64,000 nt of DNA from Plantactinospora endophytica (GTDB taxonomy: Bacteria; Actinomycetota; Actinomycetes; Mycobacteriales; Micromonosporaceae), in assembly GCF_016862915.1 (NCBI RefSeq), contig NZ_BONW01000013.1, forward strand, positions 248,001 through 312,000, read 5' to 3'. Position numbers and translations under genes: made by a program. The notes beneath the pieces were generated by a model that had not been told where the DNA came from, searched no databases, and saw nothing but the letters and a program-made list of their open reading frames with translations. The number at the start of each line of letters is the position of its first letter. Position 1 is the stretch's first letter. Positions 8,480-17,080 of this stretch are shown piece after piece.

Positions 8480-11460
8480 CACCGCAACGAGTGACGGAGC
8501 CGGCCGTGCCTACGACGAACCGCTCGACCGTGGCCGCTGCATCTTCCGGAGGGCCGGTGGCGGGTGCCGTCCAGTTCCGCATCCTGGGGGACCTGGAGGT
8601 TCGGCGGGACGGCGCGCTCGTCGTCATCTCGGCGATGAAGGTCCGGATCATCCTGGCGTCGCTGTTGCTGCGCGCCGGCCGTGTCGTACCGGTAGGCGTC
8701 CTCGTCGACCGGCTGTGGGAGCACGACCCACCCGCCGACACGCGAGCGGCCCTCCAGACGTACGTCACGCGGCTGCGTCGGCTGCTCGGTGCTGACGCCG
8801 CGATCCACCTGCGCAGCGGTGGGTACGTCATCGAACTGCCGGCGCGCTCCTGCGACCTGCAGGAGTTCGACGAGCTTCTGGAGGGCGTGCGGATTTCCCT
8901 GGAGCGCGGCGACCGGTCGGCTGCACTGGAGTCGTTGCGGGCGGCGACGGCGCTGTGGCGCGGTCCGATCCTGTTCGACGTGGACTCGGCGGCATTGCAT
9001 CGCGAGGAGGTGCCGCAGGTTCAGGAGCGGTGCCTTGAGGCGGCCGTACGCCGATTCGCCTTGGAGTTGGCGCTCGGGCACCACCAGGCGGTGGTCGAGG
9101 AGCTGCGGGCACTCGCCGCGGCGTACCCGTTCCAGGAGGAGCTGCGGACACACCTGATGCGGGCGCTCTACCGGTCGGGACGGCAGGCCGAGGCGCTGAA
9201 GGTCTACCGTGACGTCGCGGCGCTGCTGCGCACCGAGCTGGGCCTGGACCCTGGGCCCGAGTTGCGCGCCGTGCACCAGGCGATCCTGCTCGGTGAGTCG
9301 ATGGACGACGACGCCCGCGACGACGTGTCAGCAAGCTCGACGACGCAGTGCCAGTTGCCGCCGGCGATCGGCGACTTCGTCGGCCGGGCGGACCAGGTGG
9401 CGGGGATTGTCAACTCGCTGGCCACCGGGGGCGAGCCGGCCACGGTACCCATCGTCGTGCTGAGTGGGGTGGCCGGCGTCGGCAAGTCCGCGCTCGCCGT
9501 GCACGTCGCGCACCAGGTACGGGACCGGTTTCCGGACGGTCAGCTCTATGTCAACCTGGGCGGCGGCGGCCCTGCTCCCCGGGACGCTCCCGAGGTTCTC
9601 AGCGAGTTGCTGTATGCGCTGGGGCTGCTACCGGACGCCCAACCGCACTCGGTGCAGGCGCGGGCGGCGGCGTTCCGCGCGCGGGTGGCCGACCGCCGGA
9701 TCCTGATCGTGCTCGACGACGCCGCCGACGCCAAGCAGGTCGCACCGCTGCTGCCGGGCACGGCAGGTTCGGCCGTCCTCATCACCAGCAGGTGGTCGCT
9801 GGACGAGCTTCCCGCGGCCGCTCGCCACCGCCTGCAGCCGTTCTCGGTCGCGGAGGGGATTTCGCTGCTCAGTCGGATCCTCGATCCGAGCCGGGTCGCC
9901 GGCGAGCGGCCGGCCGCAGAGGAACTCGTGGATCTGTGCGGCCGCCTCCCGCTCGCCTTGCGCATCATCGGTGCACGGCTCCAGCCCCGGCCCACCCTGC
10001 AACTGCGCGTACTGGCGAAGCGGCTACAGGACGAGCACCGACGCCTCGACGAGTTGGCCGTGGGCGACCTGGCGGTCCGCTCGGAGCTGGCGGTCGGCTA
10101 TGCCGGGCTGGCCGGCCCCGTCCAACTGGCGCTGCGCCGGATGGGCCTGCTGCCCGCCGAGTCCTTCGCCGCCTGGACGCTCGGCGCCATCACCGATGGC
10201 GGTGACGGCGAACGCGACGTCGAACAGCTCATGGCCGCCGGGCTGCTGGAGCCGGTCGGCCTGGACCTGACCGGTCAGCTACGGTACCGGCCGCACGACC
10301 TGGTCGCGTTGTTCGCCCGCGAGCTGGCCGGCCGCGAGGACGAAGAGGTGACCCGGGCTGCGTACCAGCGGCTGCTGGACAGGTTCCTCGTCCTGGCGCA
10401 CGGTGTGCACCTGCGGGTGGACCGGAAGGACGGGTTGCCGCCCGACACGCTGCCGGACGATATCGAGGCAGGACCGGTGGACATCGCCGGCCTTGCCGCC
10501 GACCCGGGCGCGTGGCTGCGGACCGAGCGGAGCCAACTGCTGTTCGCCATTACGCAGGCGTGCCGACTGGGCAGCTACGACAAGGCGGCGCTGCTGGCGG
10601 ACATGATCATCCCGCCGCTGTCCATTCGTGGCGGCTACGAGCAGATCGTCCGGGTGCGCGGGATCGTCCGGGACGCCGCCCGCGCGGCCGGGGACGAGCG
10701 GGTCGCCAGCCGGCAGGCGAGCAGCCGCGCCGATGTCCTGCTCTCCCTCTGTCTCGACGAGGCCGCGTCGGAGTTCGAGGAGTCGGTGGCCGTGTTCCGT
10801 CGCCTGGCTCTGCACCACGAGCTGGTGCACAGCCTCACCGGTCTCGCGTTCGCCCGGATGTTCCAGGGACGGCCGGCACTCGTGCACGCGGAGGAGGCGA
10901 CCACGATCGCGTACGCGACCGGCGATCGGGACGACATCGTGTTGGCGCTGCGTACCCACGCCGAGACCCTGGTTCTCCAGGACCGACCGGCCGAGGCACT
11001 GCCGCTGTTGGATCGGGCGCTGGCGCACGCGCACACGATCTGGAACACCGACAGCCACCGTGCCCTGCTGGTCCGGAAGTTGGACTGCGCGATCTCGCTC
11101 GGGAAGCTGGACCTGGCCGACTCGACGTACGCGCAGGCGCGCGAGGTGACCGACGCGGTCGACAATGCCCATGGCCTCGGTTGGCTGCTCGTCCACCACA
11201 GCCGGTTGCGACGCGCACGCGGCGACCTACCTGCTGCCATGCGCGACGCACGCGAGGCGTTACGGCGGATGGTCGAGGCAGGCGACCCCCGGGGGGTGTT
11301 CATCGCGAACCTACGCCTTGCCGAAGCGCTGCTGACCGGCGGCGACTCCCGAGGCGCCACCGCCGTGCTGCACACTCTGCTGTCCACATCGGACGCGGCG
11401 TCCGTACCGCTGCTGAAGGCGAAGGCCGAGTCCCTCCTCAGTCAGGCCACCTACCCATGA
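8476..11460 (+). CDS. AfsR/SARP-family regulator with NB-ARC and TPR domains
   Basis: Large cytoplasmic transcription regulator of 994 residues. In order: a winged-helix OmpR-like DNA-binding domain (about 35-105; FRILGDLEVRRDGALV, QTYVTRLRRLLG), the bacterial transcriptional activation domain BTAD (about 115-265; DLQEFDELLEGVRISLERGD, FQEELRTHLMRALYRSGRQAEAL), an NB-ARC ATPase (about 295-560; Walker A LSGVAGVGKSALAVHVAHQV near 330, Walker B RRILIVLDDAADAKQ), and a C-terminal helical TPR-like region to the end. This is the AfsR layout known from streptomycetes, where such proteins switch on secondary metabolism. No biosynthetic cluster lies beside it here, so its targets are unknown. The GTG start overlaps a possible 36-codon leader ORF. 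Confidence 0.92.
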   Translation: MTPQRVTEPAVPTTNRSTVAAASSGGPVAGAVQFRILGDLEVRRDGALVVISAMKVRIILASLLLRAGRVVPVGVLVDRLWEHDPPADTRAALQTYVTRLRRLLGADAAIHLRSGGYVIELPARSCDLQEFDELLEGVRISLERGDRSAALESLRAATALWRGPILFDVDSAALHREEVPQVQERCLEAAVRRFALELALGHHQAVVEELRALAAAYPFQEELRTHLMRALYRSGRQAEALKVYRDVAALLRTELGLDPGPELRAVHQAILLGESMDDDARDDVSASSTTQCQLPPAIGDFVGRADQVAGIVNSLATGGEPATVPIVVLSGVAGVGKSALAVHVAHQVRDRFPDGQLYVNLGGGGPAPRDAPEVLSELLYALGLLPDAQPHSVQARAAAFRARVADRRILIVLDDAADAKQVAPLLPGTAGSAVLITSRWSLDELPAAARHRLQPFSVAEGISLLSRILDPSRVAGERPAAEELVDLCGRLPLALRIIGARLQPRPTLQLRVLAKRLQDEHRRLDELAVGDLAVRSELAVGYAGLAGPVQLALRRMGLLPAESFAAWTLGAITDGGDGERDVEQLMAAGLLEPVGLDLTGQLRYRPHDLVALFARELAGREDEEVTRAAYQRLLDRFLVLAHGVHLRVDRKDGLPPDTLPDDIEAGPVDIAGLAADPGAWLRTERSQLLFAITQACRLGSYDKAALLADMIIPPLSIRGGYEQIVRVRGIVRDAARAAGDERVASRQASSRADVLLSLCLDEAASEFEESVAVFRRLALHHELVHSLTGLAFARMFQGRPALVHAEEATTIAYATGDRDDIVLALRTHAETLVLQDRPAEALPLLDRALAHAHTIWNTDSHRALLVRKLDCAISLGKLDLADSTYAQAREVTDAVDNAHGLGWLLVHHSRLRRARGDLPAAMRDAREALRRMVEAGDPRGVFIANLRLAEALLTGGDSRGATAVLHTLLSTSDAASVPLLKAKAESLLSQATYP

Positions 11461-11628
11461 GCCAGACATCGGTCCAGGGTCGGCGCCGGAGGTACCCGGC
11501 CAGATCCGCGAAGACACCGCGTTGCGCCTCGGCGGCCGTCCCGCTGCGGTCGGGGCCACCGCATCGTGCCGACCGCGTGGGTGATGTTCCCTCGCGCCCG
11601 CCGTCCGCCGCGTGTCGTCCGCCGTGCC

Positions 11629-12249
11629 CTACCGTTCCCGGACGGCGTAGGTCAGGTGCGTCACCCTCAGGGAGGACTCCGAACGGACCGGCTCCAGCGC
11701 GACCCTGGACGCGTCCACGCCCTCGAACAGGCGGATTCCGGAGCCGAACAGCACGGGCGACAGCGCGATCGAGAACTCGTCGAGGAGGCCGGCGTTCACG
11801 TACTCCAGGATCGTCGCGCCGCCGCCCGCGATGCGGACGTCCCGGTCGCCGGCGGCCTTGCGGGCCTGGTCGAGCGCGGACTCGATGCCGTCGTCGACGA
11901 AGTGGAAGGTGGTCCCGCCCGGCCGCTCCCAGGGGTCACGCTTCTCGTGCGTCACGACGAAGACCGAGGTGTGGAACGGCGCCTCCTCCGGCCACGCCTG
12001 CTCGCCGGCGTCGAACATGCGCTTGCCCATCACGCTCGCGCCGGTGCGCTCGAACGTCTCCCGCACGATGTCGTTGTCGCGCCCTTCCTCGCCGCCCGCG
12101 CCGAGCTTCAGGTTCTCCCGGGTGAACCGCAGCGGGAACACCCACCGCTGCAGTTCCACCCACTGCCGACCCATCAGGTCGCCGAGCGACTCGGGTGCGA
12201 TGAACCCGTCCAGCGACATCGACACGCTGAAGAACACCTTCCCCGCCAT
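11629..12249 (-). CDS. dihydrofolate reductase-like (RibD C-terminal) family protein
   Basis: A 206-residue NADPH-binding reductase-fold protein. MAGKVFFSVSMSLDGFIA is the family's first strand and loop, and ASVMGKRMFDAGEQAWPEE and IAGGGATILEYVNAGLLDE are the cofactor and helix motifs, the last containing the GGG nucleotide turn. ALSPVLFGSGIRLFEG closes the domain. These stand-alone RibD_C proteins are common in actinobacteria and are not the folate enzyme itself; the substrate is unknown. Its ATG overlaps the stop of the SRPBCC gene (TGATG), making it the third gene of an ArsR-controlled operon. Confidence 0.9.
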   Translation of the reverse strand: MAGKVFFSVSMSLDGFIAPESLGDLMGRQWVELQRWVFPLRFTRENLKLGAGGEEGRDNDIVRETFERTGASVMGKRMFDAGEQAWPEEAPFHTSVFVVTHEKRDPWERPGGTTFHFVDDGIESALDQARKAAGDRDVRIAGGGATILEYVNAGLLDEFSIALSPVLFGSGIRLFEGVDASRVALEPVRSESSLRVTHLTYAVRER

Positions 12250-12755
12250 CAGCCCTCCGCGTCCTTCCGAACGATCTCGGTGACGTAGGCGGCCAGGTTG
12301 CTCAGGGTCTGCCGGCCGCCCTCGATCGCGTGGTACTTCTCGACCGCCTCGTTTCGCAGCTCCTTCGTGGGAAACAGCGTGTGCATCACGATCCGGGTCG
12401 CCGCACCGTCGGGCGCGAACGTCAGGACCGACTCGAAGGCGTTCGGATCGTCGCGGGACTCACCGTGCAGCATCGCGATCCGCTCCGGCCGGGTGATCTC
12501 GGTCCAGGTGATCCACTCGGCGTAGTCCGTCCCGTCCGGTCCGTGCATCACGAAGTCCCACTCCCCGCCGACGCGGAACTCGAACGCCCGTGTGGTGGTG
12601 CTGAACCCCTCCGGTCCCCACCACCGTGACAGGTATCGGACCTCGGTGAACGCCTCGAACACCACCTCCCGTGGGGCGTCGATGACCCGGGAGATCACGA
12701 CCTCCCGGTCGGCCGTCGCGGACTGCGCCGACGCGCCTCGTCCCGTCTCACTCAT
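12249..12755 (-). CDS. SRPBCC/AHSA1-family ligand-binding protein
   Basis: A 168-residue START-like fold protein. DREVVISRVIDAPREVVFEA and RYLSRWWGPEGFSTTT are the hallmark of the Aha1/SRPBCC branch, followed by GGEWDFVMHGPDGTDY and MHTLFPTKELRN. These proteins have a deep hydrophobic pocket and are often paired with an ArsR regulator, exactly as here: the regulator stop is 3 nt upstream. The reaction, if any, is unknown; binding or conversion of a hydrophobic ligand sensed by the operon is inference. Confidence 0.92.
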   Translation of the reverse strand: MSETGRGASAQSATADREVVISRVIDAPREVVFEAFTEVRYLSRWWGPEGFSTTTRAFEFRVGGEWDFVMHGPDGTDYAEWITWTEITRPERIAMLHGESRDDPNAFESVLTFAPDGAATRIVMHTLFPTKELRNEAVEKYHAIEGGRQTLSNLAAYVTEIVRKDAEG

Positions 12756-12758
12756 CAG

Positions 12759-13100
12759 CTACTCCTCCTGCCTTGCCTGCTTCAGGTCCTGCACGTACGC
12801 GTCCAGCCGGTCGAAGCTCTCGTTCCAGAACCGCTCGAACCCGCCGGCCCACTCGTGGACCGGTCGCAGCCCGCGGGCGTCAAGCCCGTACAGGCGCTGC
12901 TTGCCTGCCTTGCGGTCCCGCACCAGCCCGACCTCCCGGAGCACCCGCAGGTGTTTGGAGGCCCCCGGCTGGGTCATCCCCAACTCCTGGGCCAACTCGG
13001 TCACCGGCCGTTCACCCGCCCGCAGCAGCATCAGGATCTCCCTCCGCTGCGGCTCGGCGATCGCGTTGAAGACGTCCGACGTCGTCGCTGCTCGTGCCAT
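12759..13100 (-). CDS. ArsR-family winged-helix repressor
   Basis: A 113-residue DNA-binding protein, first gene of the operon arsR-SRPBCC-DHFR-like. The winged helix spans about residues 10-90: DVFNAIAEPQRREILMLLR, recognition helix MTQPGASKHLRVLREVGLV and wing DRKAGKQRLYGLD. No cysteine metal site is visible, so it belongs to the non-metal AHSA1-linked group. I chose the ATG at 13100 because a promoter with its -10 at 13108-13113 would begin the transcript at or next to this ATG, giving a leaderless mRNA. An upstream in-frame ATG at 13166 would lie beyond the promoter. Confidence 0.92.
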   Translation of the reverse strand: MARAATTSDVFNAIAEPQRREILMLLRAGERPVTELAQELGMTQPGASKHLRVLREVGLVRDRKAGKQRLYGLDARGLRPVHEWAGGFERFWNESFDRLDAYVQDLKQARQEE

Positions 13101-13135
13101 GGTAGCGATCATATACCCATAACGGAATGCGTCAA
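13098..13135 (-). promoter_or_regulatory. promoter and candidate operator of the arsR operon
   Basis: Read leftward: -35 TTGACG (13135-13130), a 16-nt spacer, -10 TATGAT (13113-13108), then 7 nt to the ATG of arsR, which points to a leaderless transcript. An imperfect inverted repeat, ATGGGTA...TACCAT, covers the -10 and the start codon and is a plausible binding site for the ArsR protein itself. Confidence 0.6.
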
Positions 13136-13345
13136 CCGGCGGTCGCCGGGGTGAGCCGGCCGACATGCCACGTCGTCAGGACTGGACCTTGGCGGTGAGG
13201 CCGACGGTGACGACGATGACCGGATGTTCCTTGTGAGCGGCGTGTCCGTGGCCGCCGACCGGCATCTCGCGGGACGGGTCCGCGCCAAGCCGCCGGCGTC
13301 GTACCGCCAGACCGTCCCCGCCCGCCGCCGCTGTCCGGACCGCGC

Positions 13346-14068
13346 GTGACCGCGCCGCCTCGCGTCGGCCAGGCCGGGGTCGTCTTCGACCTGGACGGCA
13401 CCCTGGTCGACACGATGACGATCACCCCCACCGTGTACGTCGACACGATCCGCGCCCTCGGTGGGCCGATGGTCTCGCCGGCAACCGTGGTCGCCAGTTG
13501 GCACGTCGGGCCCACACCGGTCGTACTCGCCCACTTCCTGGGCCGCCCGGCCTCGGCTGCGGACGTCGAGTGCTTCCACGGGCTCTTCGCGGCGGCGGTC
13601 TCAGACGTCCGACCGTTTCCCGGCGTACTCGACCTGGCCGACGACCTCGGCCGGGCCGGCTACCGGCTCGGCATCTTCACCGCCGCCACCCGGCGGACCA
13701 CGGATCTCGTACTTGCCACCACCGGGCTCGACCGATCGTTCGCGGTCGTCGTCTGCGGTGACGAGGTCGCCGACCCGAAGCCCGCACCGGAAGGTCTGAT
13801 GCTGGCCTGTCAGCGCCTGGGCGTCGACGTTGCCGAAGCCGCGTACGTCGGCGACGCGGAGGTGGACCTGGAGTGTGCCGAGGCGGCCGGGTCGCTGGCC
13901 ATTCACGCCCGCTGGGGCATCACAGCCCCCGCACCGGCCGGGGTGACGATGGCCCACCGGCCGGCGGACGTCCTCGAACTGCTCGGCGGACCGGGATCCG
14001 GGTCGCCGCTCCGCCGCGCGGCCGTAGGGCGGACGCACCCTACGAAACGCCGAAAGGACAACCCTTGA
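13346..14068 (+). CDS. HAD-superfamily phosphatase/phosphoglycolate phosphatase-like
   Basis: A 240-residue HAD hydrolase. Motif I is VVFDLDGTLVDTMT (nucleophile and acid aspartates), motif II is GIFTAATRRTTD, motif III is the lysine in ADPKPAPEG, and motif IV is YVGDAEVDLECAEAAG. The helical cap between motifs I and II (residues about 30-95) makes it subclass I, the group of phosphoglycolate phosphatase and beta-phosphoglucomutase. The substrate is a small phosphate ester, not identified. GTG start; its stop overlaps the start of the following GNAT gene. Confidence 0.9.
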   Translation: MTAPPRVGQAGVVFDLDGTLVDTMTITPTVYVDTIRALGGPMVSPATVVASWHVGPTPVVLAHFLGRPASAADVECFHGLFAAAVSDVRPFPGVLDLADDLGRAGYRLGIFTAATRRTTDLVLATTGLDRSFAVVVCGDEVADPKPAPEGLMLACQRLGVDVAEAAYVGDAEVDLECAEAAGSLAIHARWGITAPAPAGVTMAHRPADVLELLGGPGSGSPLRRAAVGRTHPTKRRKDNP

Positions 14069-14499
14069 TCAGCATCACCCGACTCGAATCCGACGACCGG
14101 CCCACCTGGGAGGAGCTGTTCTCCGGCTACAACGCCTTCTACGGGCGTACCTGGCCGGCGGAGAACTACGACCGTGCCTGGCGGGAGTTCCAGCGGGACG
14201 AGCGGATTCACGCGCTCGGCGCCCGGCTCGACGGCCGGCTGGTCGGCATCGCCCACTTCCTCGTCCACGCCAGCACGACCTCGCCTGACGTCTGCTACCT
14301 CCAGGACCTGTTCACCGCCCCGGACGCGCGAGGCAGGGGTGTCGCCCGAGCCTTGATCCGGGCTGTCGAGGAGTGGGCCCGCGAGCAGGAATGTGCCCGG
14401 CTCTACTGGCACACGCAGCAGCACAACCACACCGCCCGCCGGCTGTACGACCAGGTGGCAGACTTCCGCGACTTCATCGTGTACGCGATGCCGCTGTAG
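14065..14499 (+). CDS. GNAT-family N-acetyltransferase
   Basis: A 144-residue acetyltransferase. Motif A is LQDLFTAPDARGRGVARALI, with the R/Q-x-x-G-x-G/A pyrophosphate loop as RGRGVA, and motif B is LYWHTQQHNHTARRLYDQVA. I start it at TTG 14065, which overlaps the HAD stop (TTGA) and has AAAGGA 7 nt upstream; no better in-frame start exists after the HAD gene. The protein acetylates a small amine or amino group of unknown identity. Coupling with the HAD gene suggests one operon, with no evident pathway link. Confidence 0.87.
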   Translation: MISITRLESDDRPTWEELFSGYNAFYGRTWPAENYDRAWREFQRDERIHALGARLDGRLVGIAHFLVHASTTSPDVCYLQDLFTAPDARGRGVARALIRAVEEWAREQECARLYWHTQQHNHTARRLYDQVADFRDFIVYAMPL

Positions 14500-14682
14500 C
14501 CGACGCCGAACCTGGTCGACCTGCTCGTCGTCGGTGTCACCCGCGCAACACGCCTCCTCACCCGCGACGCGGTCCGCCGCGTGAGACAACCAACGGGGAC
14601 CGGTACGCACTTGCAGCCGCGACCGACGTCCGCCCGGAAGAAGGTCGCGTACGGAGAATCGGACCCGGAAGAATGATCTGCT

Positions 14683-15243
14683 GTGAACGATGCAGTGGCA
14701 GTGGGGCTACTCACCTCAGCGTCCACCCTGGTCGCGGTCGGATTGACCGGAGGCGTCTCGGCGTGGGTGAGTCGTGCCCAGCTACGTCACCAAGCCGCGC
14801 TCTCGACAGCGGAGCGCGATGAGCAGCGAGCGTCCCGCCAGCGCGACGTTCGGCGCGATGCTTACGTGCACTTCCTCGGGCGCGTGGACGAGGCATACCG
14901 GCGTCTGGACGACCGCTGGACCGCGCCGCCCCCGGAGCCACCCGAGCCACACCTGGTCGACCCGGTCTATCCGGCACTGCGGGCGCTCGACGAGGCACAC
15001 AGCGTCGTCCTGCTGGAGGGCCCGTACGACGTTGCCGAGCACGCCGACCTGGTCGTTGCCAGCGTCGGCGACGAATACCGCAGCCAACGACAGGTCCTGG
15101 GTACGCACCAAGGTGCTCTCGACAGCGCGGCCGTGCTCGACTCCGCCGCACACCGCGCAGCAATTTCCGCACGGACCCTGCACCGGGCCAATTTCATCGA
15201 GGCCGCCCGGAAGGCGATTGGAGGTCACCTTACTTCTCGATGA
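14683..15243 (+). CDS. hypothetical protein with N-terminal membrane anchor and coiled coil
   Basis: A 186-residue protein with one N-terminal hydrophobic helix (about residues 5-28, VGLLTSASTLVAVGLTGG), followed by a basic/acidic helix rich in R, E and Q (QAALSTAERDEQRASRQRD) likely to form a coiled coil, then a helical cytoplasmic body. A PPPEPPEPHLVDP linker sits near residue 80. This layout is common among actinobacterial hypothetical proteins of no known role. GTG start, convergent with the SMI1/LRR gene 27 bp away. Confidence 0.7.
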   Translation: MNDAVAVGLLTSASTLVAVGLTGGVSAWVSRAQLRHQAALSTAERDEQRASRQRDVRRDAYVHFLGRVDEAYRRLDDRWTAPPPEPPEPHLVDPVYPALRALDEAHSVVLLEGPYDVAEHADLVVASVGDEYRSQRQVLGTHQGALDSAAVLDSAAHRAAISARTLHRANFIEAARKAIGGHLTSR

Positions 15244-15270
15244 ACGGGGCCGAGGCTCGCCGCGCTGCGG

Positions 15271-16776
15271 TTACAGGCGGCCGCGGGCGGACCTGGTGCG
15301 GCGGGCCGTTTCCGCTGGGCCGGCGTCGAAGAGGGATCGCCATTCGATGGCCTGCCGGTGGGTCGGGTTGCCGCCGAGGGTGGCCGCGTGCAGCCTGGTG
15401 AGGTCCAACAGCGGTGGTAGCTGTCGCCACTGCTCGAACGACAGCTCCAGGTACACCAGCGACGGCAGGTCGGCCAGTACGGCCAGGTCGGCCACGTGCG
15501 CGTCGGCGAGGGACAGGCCGTGCAGGTTCGCGACGGTCCGCAGTGGCGTCAGGTCACTCGGCGCGGCGCCTCGGAGCAGGCCCAGCGAGCGCAGGGTCGG
15601 ATGGCCGGCCAGTGGGGCAAGATCCGACGCCCCGTTCACCTGGAGATGTTCCACCGGAAGCTCCCGCAGCGGTTCCAGGTCCGCCCCGGCGGTCATCGAC
15701 AGCGAACGCAGCCGCCGCAGCCCGGCGAGTTCTGCGGTGTCCACGGTGCCGTAGTACAGCCGCAGTTCCTGTACGTCCGGCAGCCGCCGCAGCGGTTCGA
15801 GGTCGATCTCGCCGCCGCGCATCTCCAGCCGGAGGTCGGGTCGCGTGACGACCGGACGAGGCCGGCCGGCCAGCACTGCGGTGACCGAGTCGGCGACGTA
15901 CCCCGGCCGGGTGCCCCAGTCGACGCCTACGTTGATGACCTGGCCCGGCCGGCCGTGCCGGGCCGGCGCGAGGTCGACCACGAGGAAGTTGCCGCCGGAG
16001 TCGTCGGCGATCGGGATCCAGCCGGGGTGGCCGCTCGCCCGGCGGATCGTGTCGGCCGGGTCGGCGTCGAGGATGACCCGGTTCCACACGCCTGGCCAGG
16101 AGTCCTCGGCCGGGGCCGAGGTGATCTCGTACATGCCGGTGAGTTCGGCGAGCGGGTACCGGTTCCAGCCGTCGACGGTGCCGCCCCCGTCGGCGAGCGC
16201 GTACAGAGCCCGCAGGTCCGGTGGCAACCGGTGGCCCAGCTTCGCCTCCACGGCCGCGATCTCATCCTCGGCCGCGCCGGGCGGCAGGTCCCCTTGGGCC
16301 TGGTCCAGCAGCAGCGCGACCGCACGGTCGGGATCACCGGCGTACGTGGGGTCCAGGACGACGGGTTCGGGATCGAGCGTTTCCGGCGGCAGGTCCTTGC
16401 GGAGCACGACGGTGTACGAGTTGCCGACACTCGACCCGCGCAGACCGAACCGGGCGACCGCGTCGAACTCGCCGTCGGCGTCGACCGTCAGGTGCACCGC
16501 GACCTGCCGGAACCTGGTCCCCTCGGCGAGCCGGCCGAACAGCTCGCTCATCGGGTCCGCGATCGCGGAATGACTCATCTCGGGGACGTAGACGCCGCTG
16601 CCGTCGGCGGTGCGGTACCGCGCGCCCTCGCCGCCGTGGCCGCGGGCGACCAGATCGACCGACAACGTGGCCGTGTGCCAGCCGGCCGGACCGTGGTCGA
16701 ACAGGAGGCGGGCGGCGTCGCGCAGGGCGTCCGAGCCGGCCGCGCCTGACGTGGTGTCATCCGCGGAAGCAACCAT
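15271..16776 (-). CDS. SMI1/KNR4-domain protein with leucine-rich C-terminal part
   Basis: A 501-residue cytoplasmic protein. The N-terminal third (1-120) is uncharacterised. A SMI1/KNR4 domain follows at about 130-290: AEDEIAAVEAKLGHRLPPDL, RALYALADGGG, and SGGNFLVVDLAPARHGRPGQ. The C-terminal part (about 310-490) has irregular leucine-rich repeats such as LRRLPDVQELRLYYG, LRRLRSLSMTAG and HPTLRSLGLLRG. SMI1/KNR4 proteins often act as immunity proteins against polymorphic toxins, but many are stand-alone; no toxin lies nearby. I start at the ATG at 16776; an upstream in-frame ATG at 16866 would add a basic, unlikely N-terminus. Confidence 0.75.
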   Translation of the reverse strand: MVASADDTTSGAAGSDALRDAARLLFDHGPAGWHTATLSVDLVARGHGGEGARYRTADGSGVYVPEMSHSAIADPMSELFGRLAEGTRFRQVAVHLTVDADGEFDAVARFGLRGSSVGNSYTVVLRKDLPPETLDPEPVVLDPTYAGDPDRAVALLLDQAQGDLPPGAAEDEIAAVEAKLGHRLPPDLRALYALADGGGTVDGWNRYPLAELTGMYEITSAPAEDSWPGVWNRVILDADPADTIRRASGHPGWIPIADDSGGNFLVVDLAPARHGRPGQVINVGVDWGTRPGYVADSVTAVLAGRPRPVVTRPDLRLEMRGGEIDLEPLRRLPDVQELRLYYGTVDTAELAGLRRLRSLSMTAGADLEPLRELPVEHLQVNGASDLAPLAGHPTLRSLGLLRGAAPSDLTPLRTVANLHGLSLADAHVADLAVLADLPSLVYLELSFEQWRQLPPLLDLTRLHAATLGGNPTHRQAIEWRSLFDAGPAETARRTRSARGRL

Positions 16777-16968
16777 GACCGACACCGTATCCTCGGCCTC
16801 CGTCTTCGCCGGCCGGTGGGGGAGGGCCCCGACCCGATCTCGGTCTCGCCGGCACCGACGACGCATCCGAACAGGTCGGCTGCTCGTCGCTGGGCGCCCT
16901 CTCGTCCGATGAATCTTCCAAAATCCTCGAAGTTTGCTTCTTTCATCCCGCCGGCCACGACCAACCCA

Positions 16969-16998
16969 TTGACAGACGTCGGATGTTTCGGGAATATT
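16969..16998 (+). promoter_or_regulatory. candidate promoter of the fucosidase gene
   Basis: Consensus -35 TTGACA (16969-16974), an 18-nt spacer and -10 AATATT (16993-16998), inside an unusually AT-rich 300-bp divergent region. The start codon is 83 nt downstream of the -10. Confidence 0.5.
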
Positions 16999-17080
16999 AT
17001 CGAGTCATTTCCATCTCTGAACATCTACCGCCCGCCGTCCGGGCCGGCGTGTGGATGGCGCGTGCGCAGGGGAGGACGCC

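Noticed and set aside
13224-13349. 41-codon frame MFLVSGVSVAADRHLAGRV... ending in a GTGA overlap with the HAD gene
   Set aside because: The overlap is suggestive, but there is no ribosome binding site and no family resemblance; kept only as a weak possibility.
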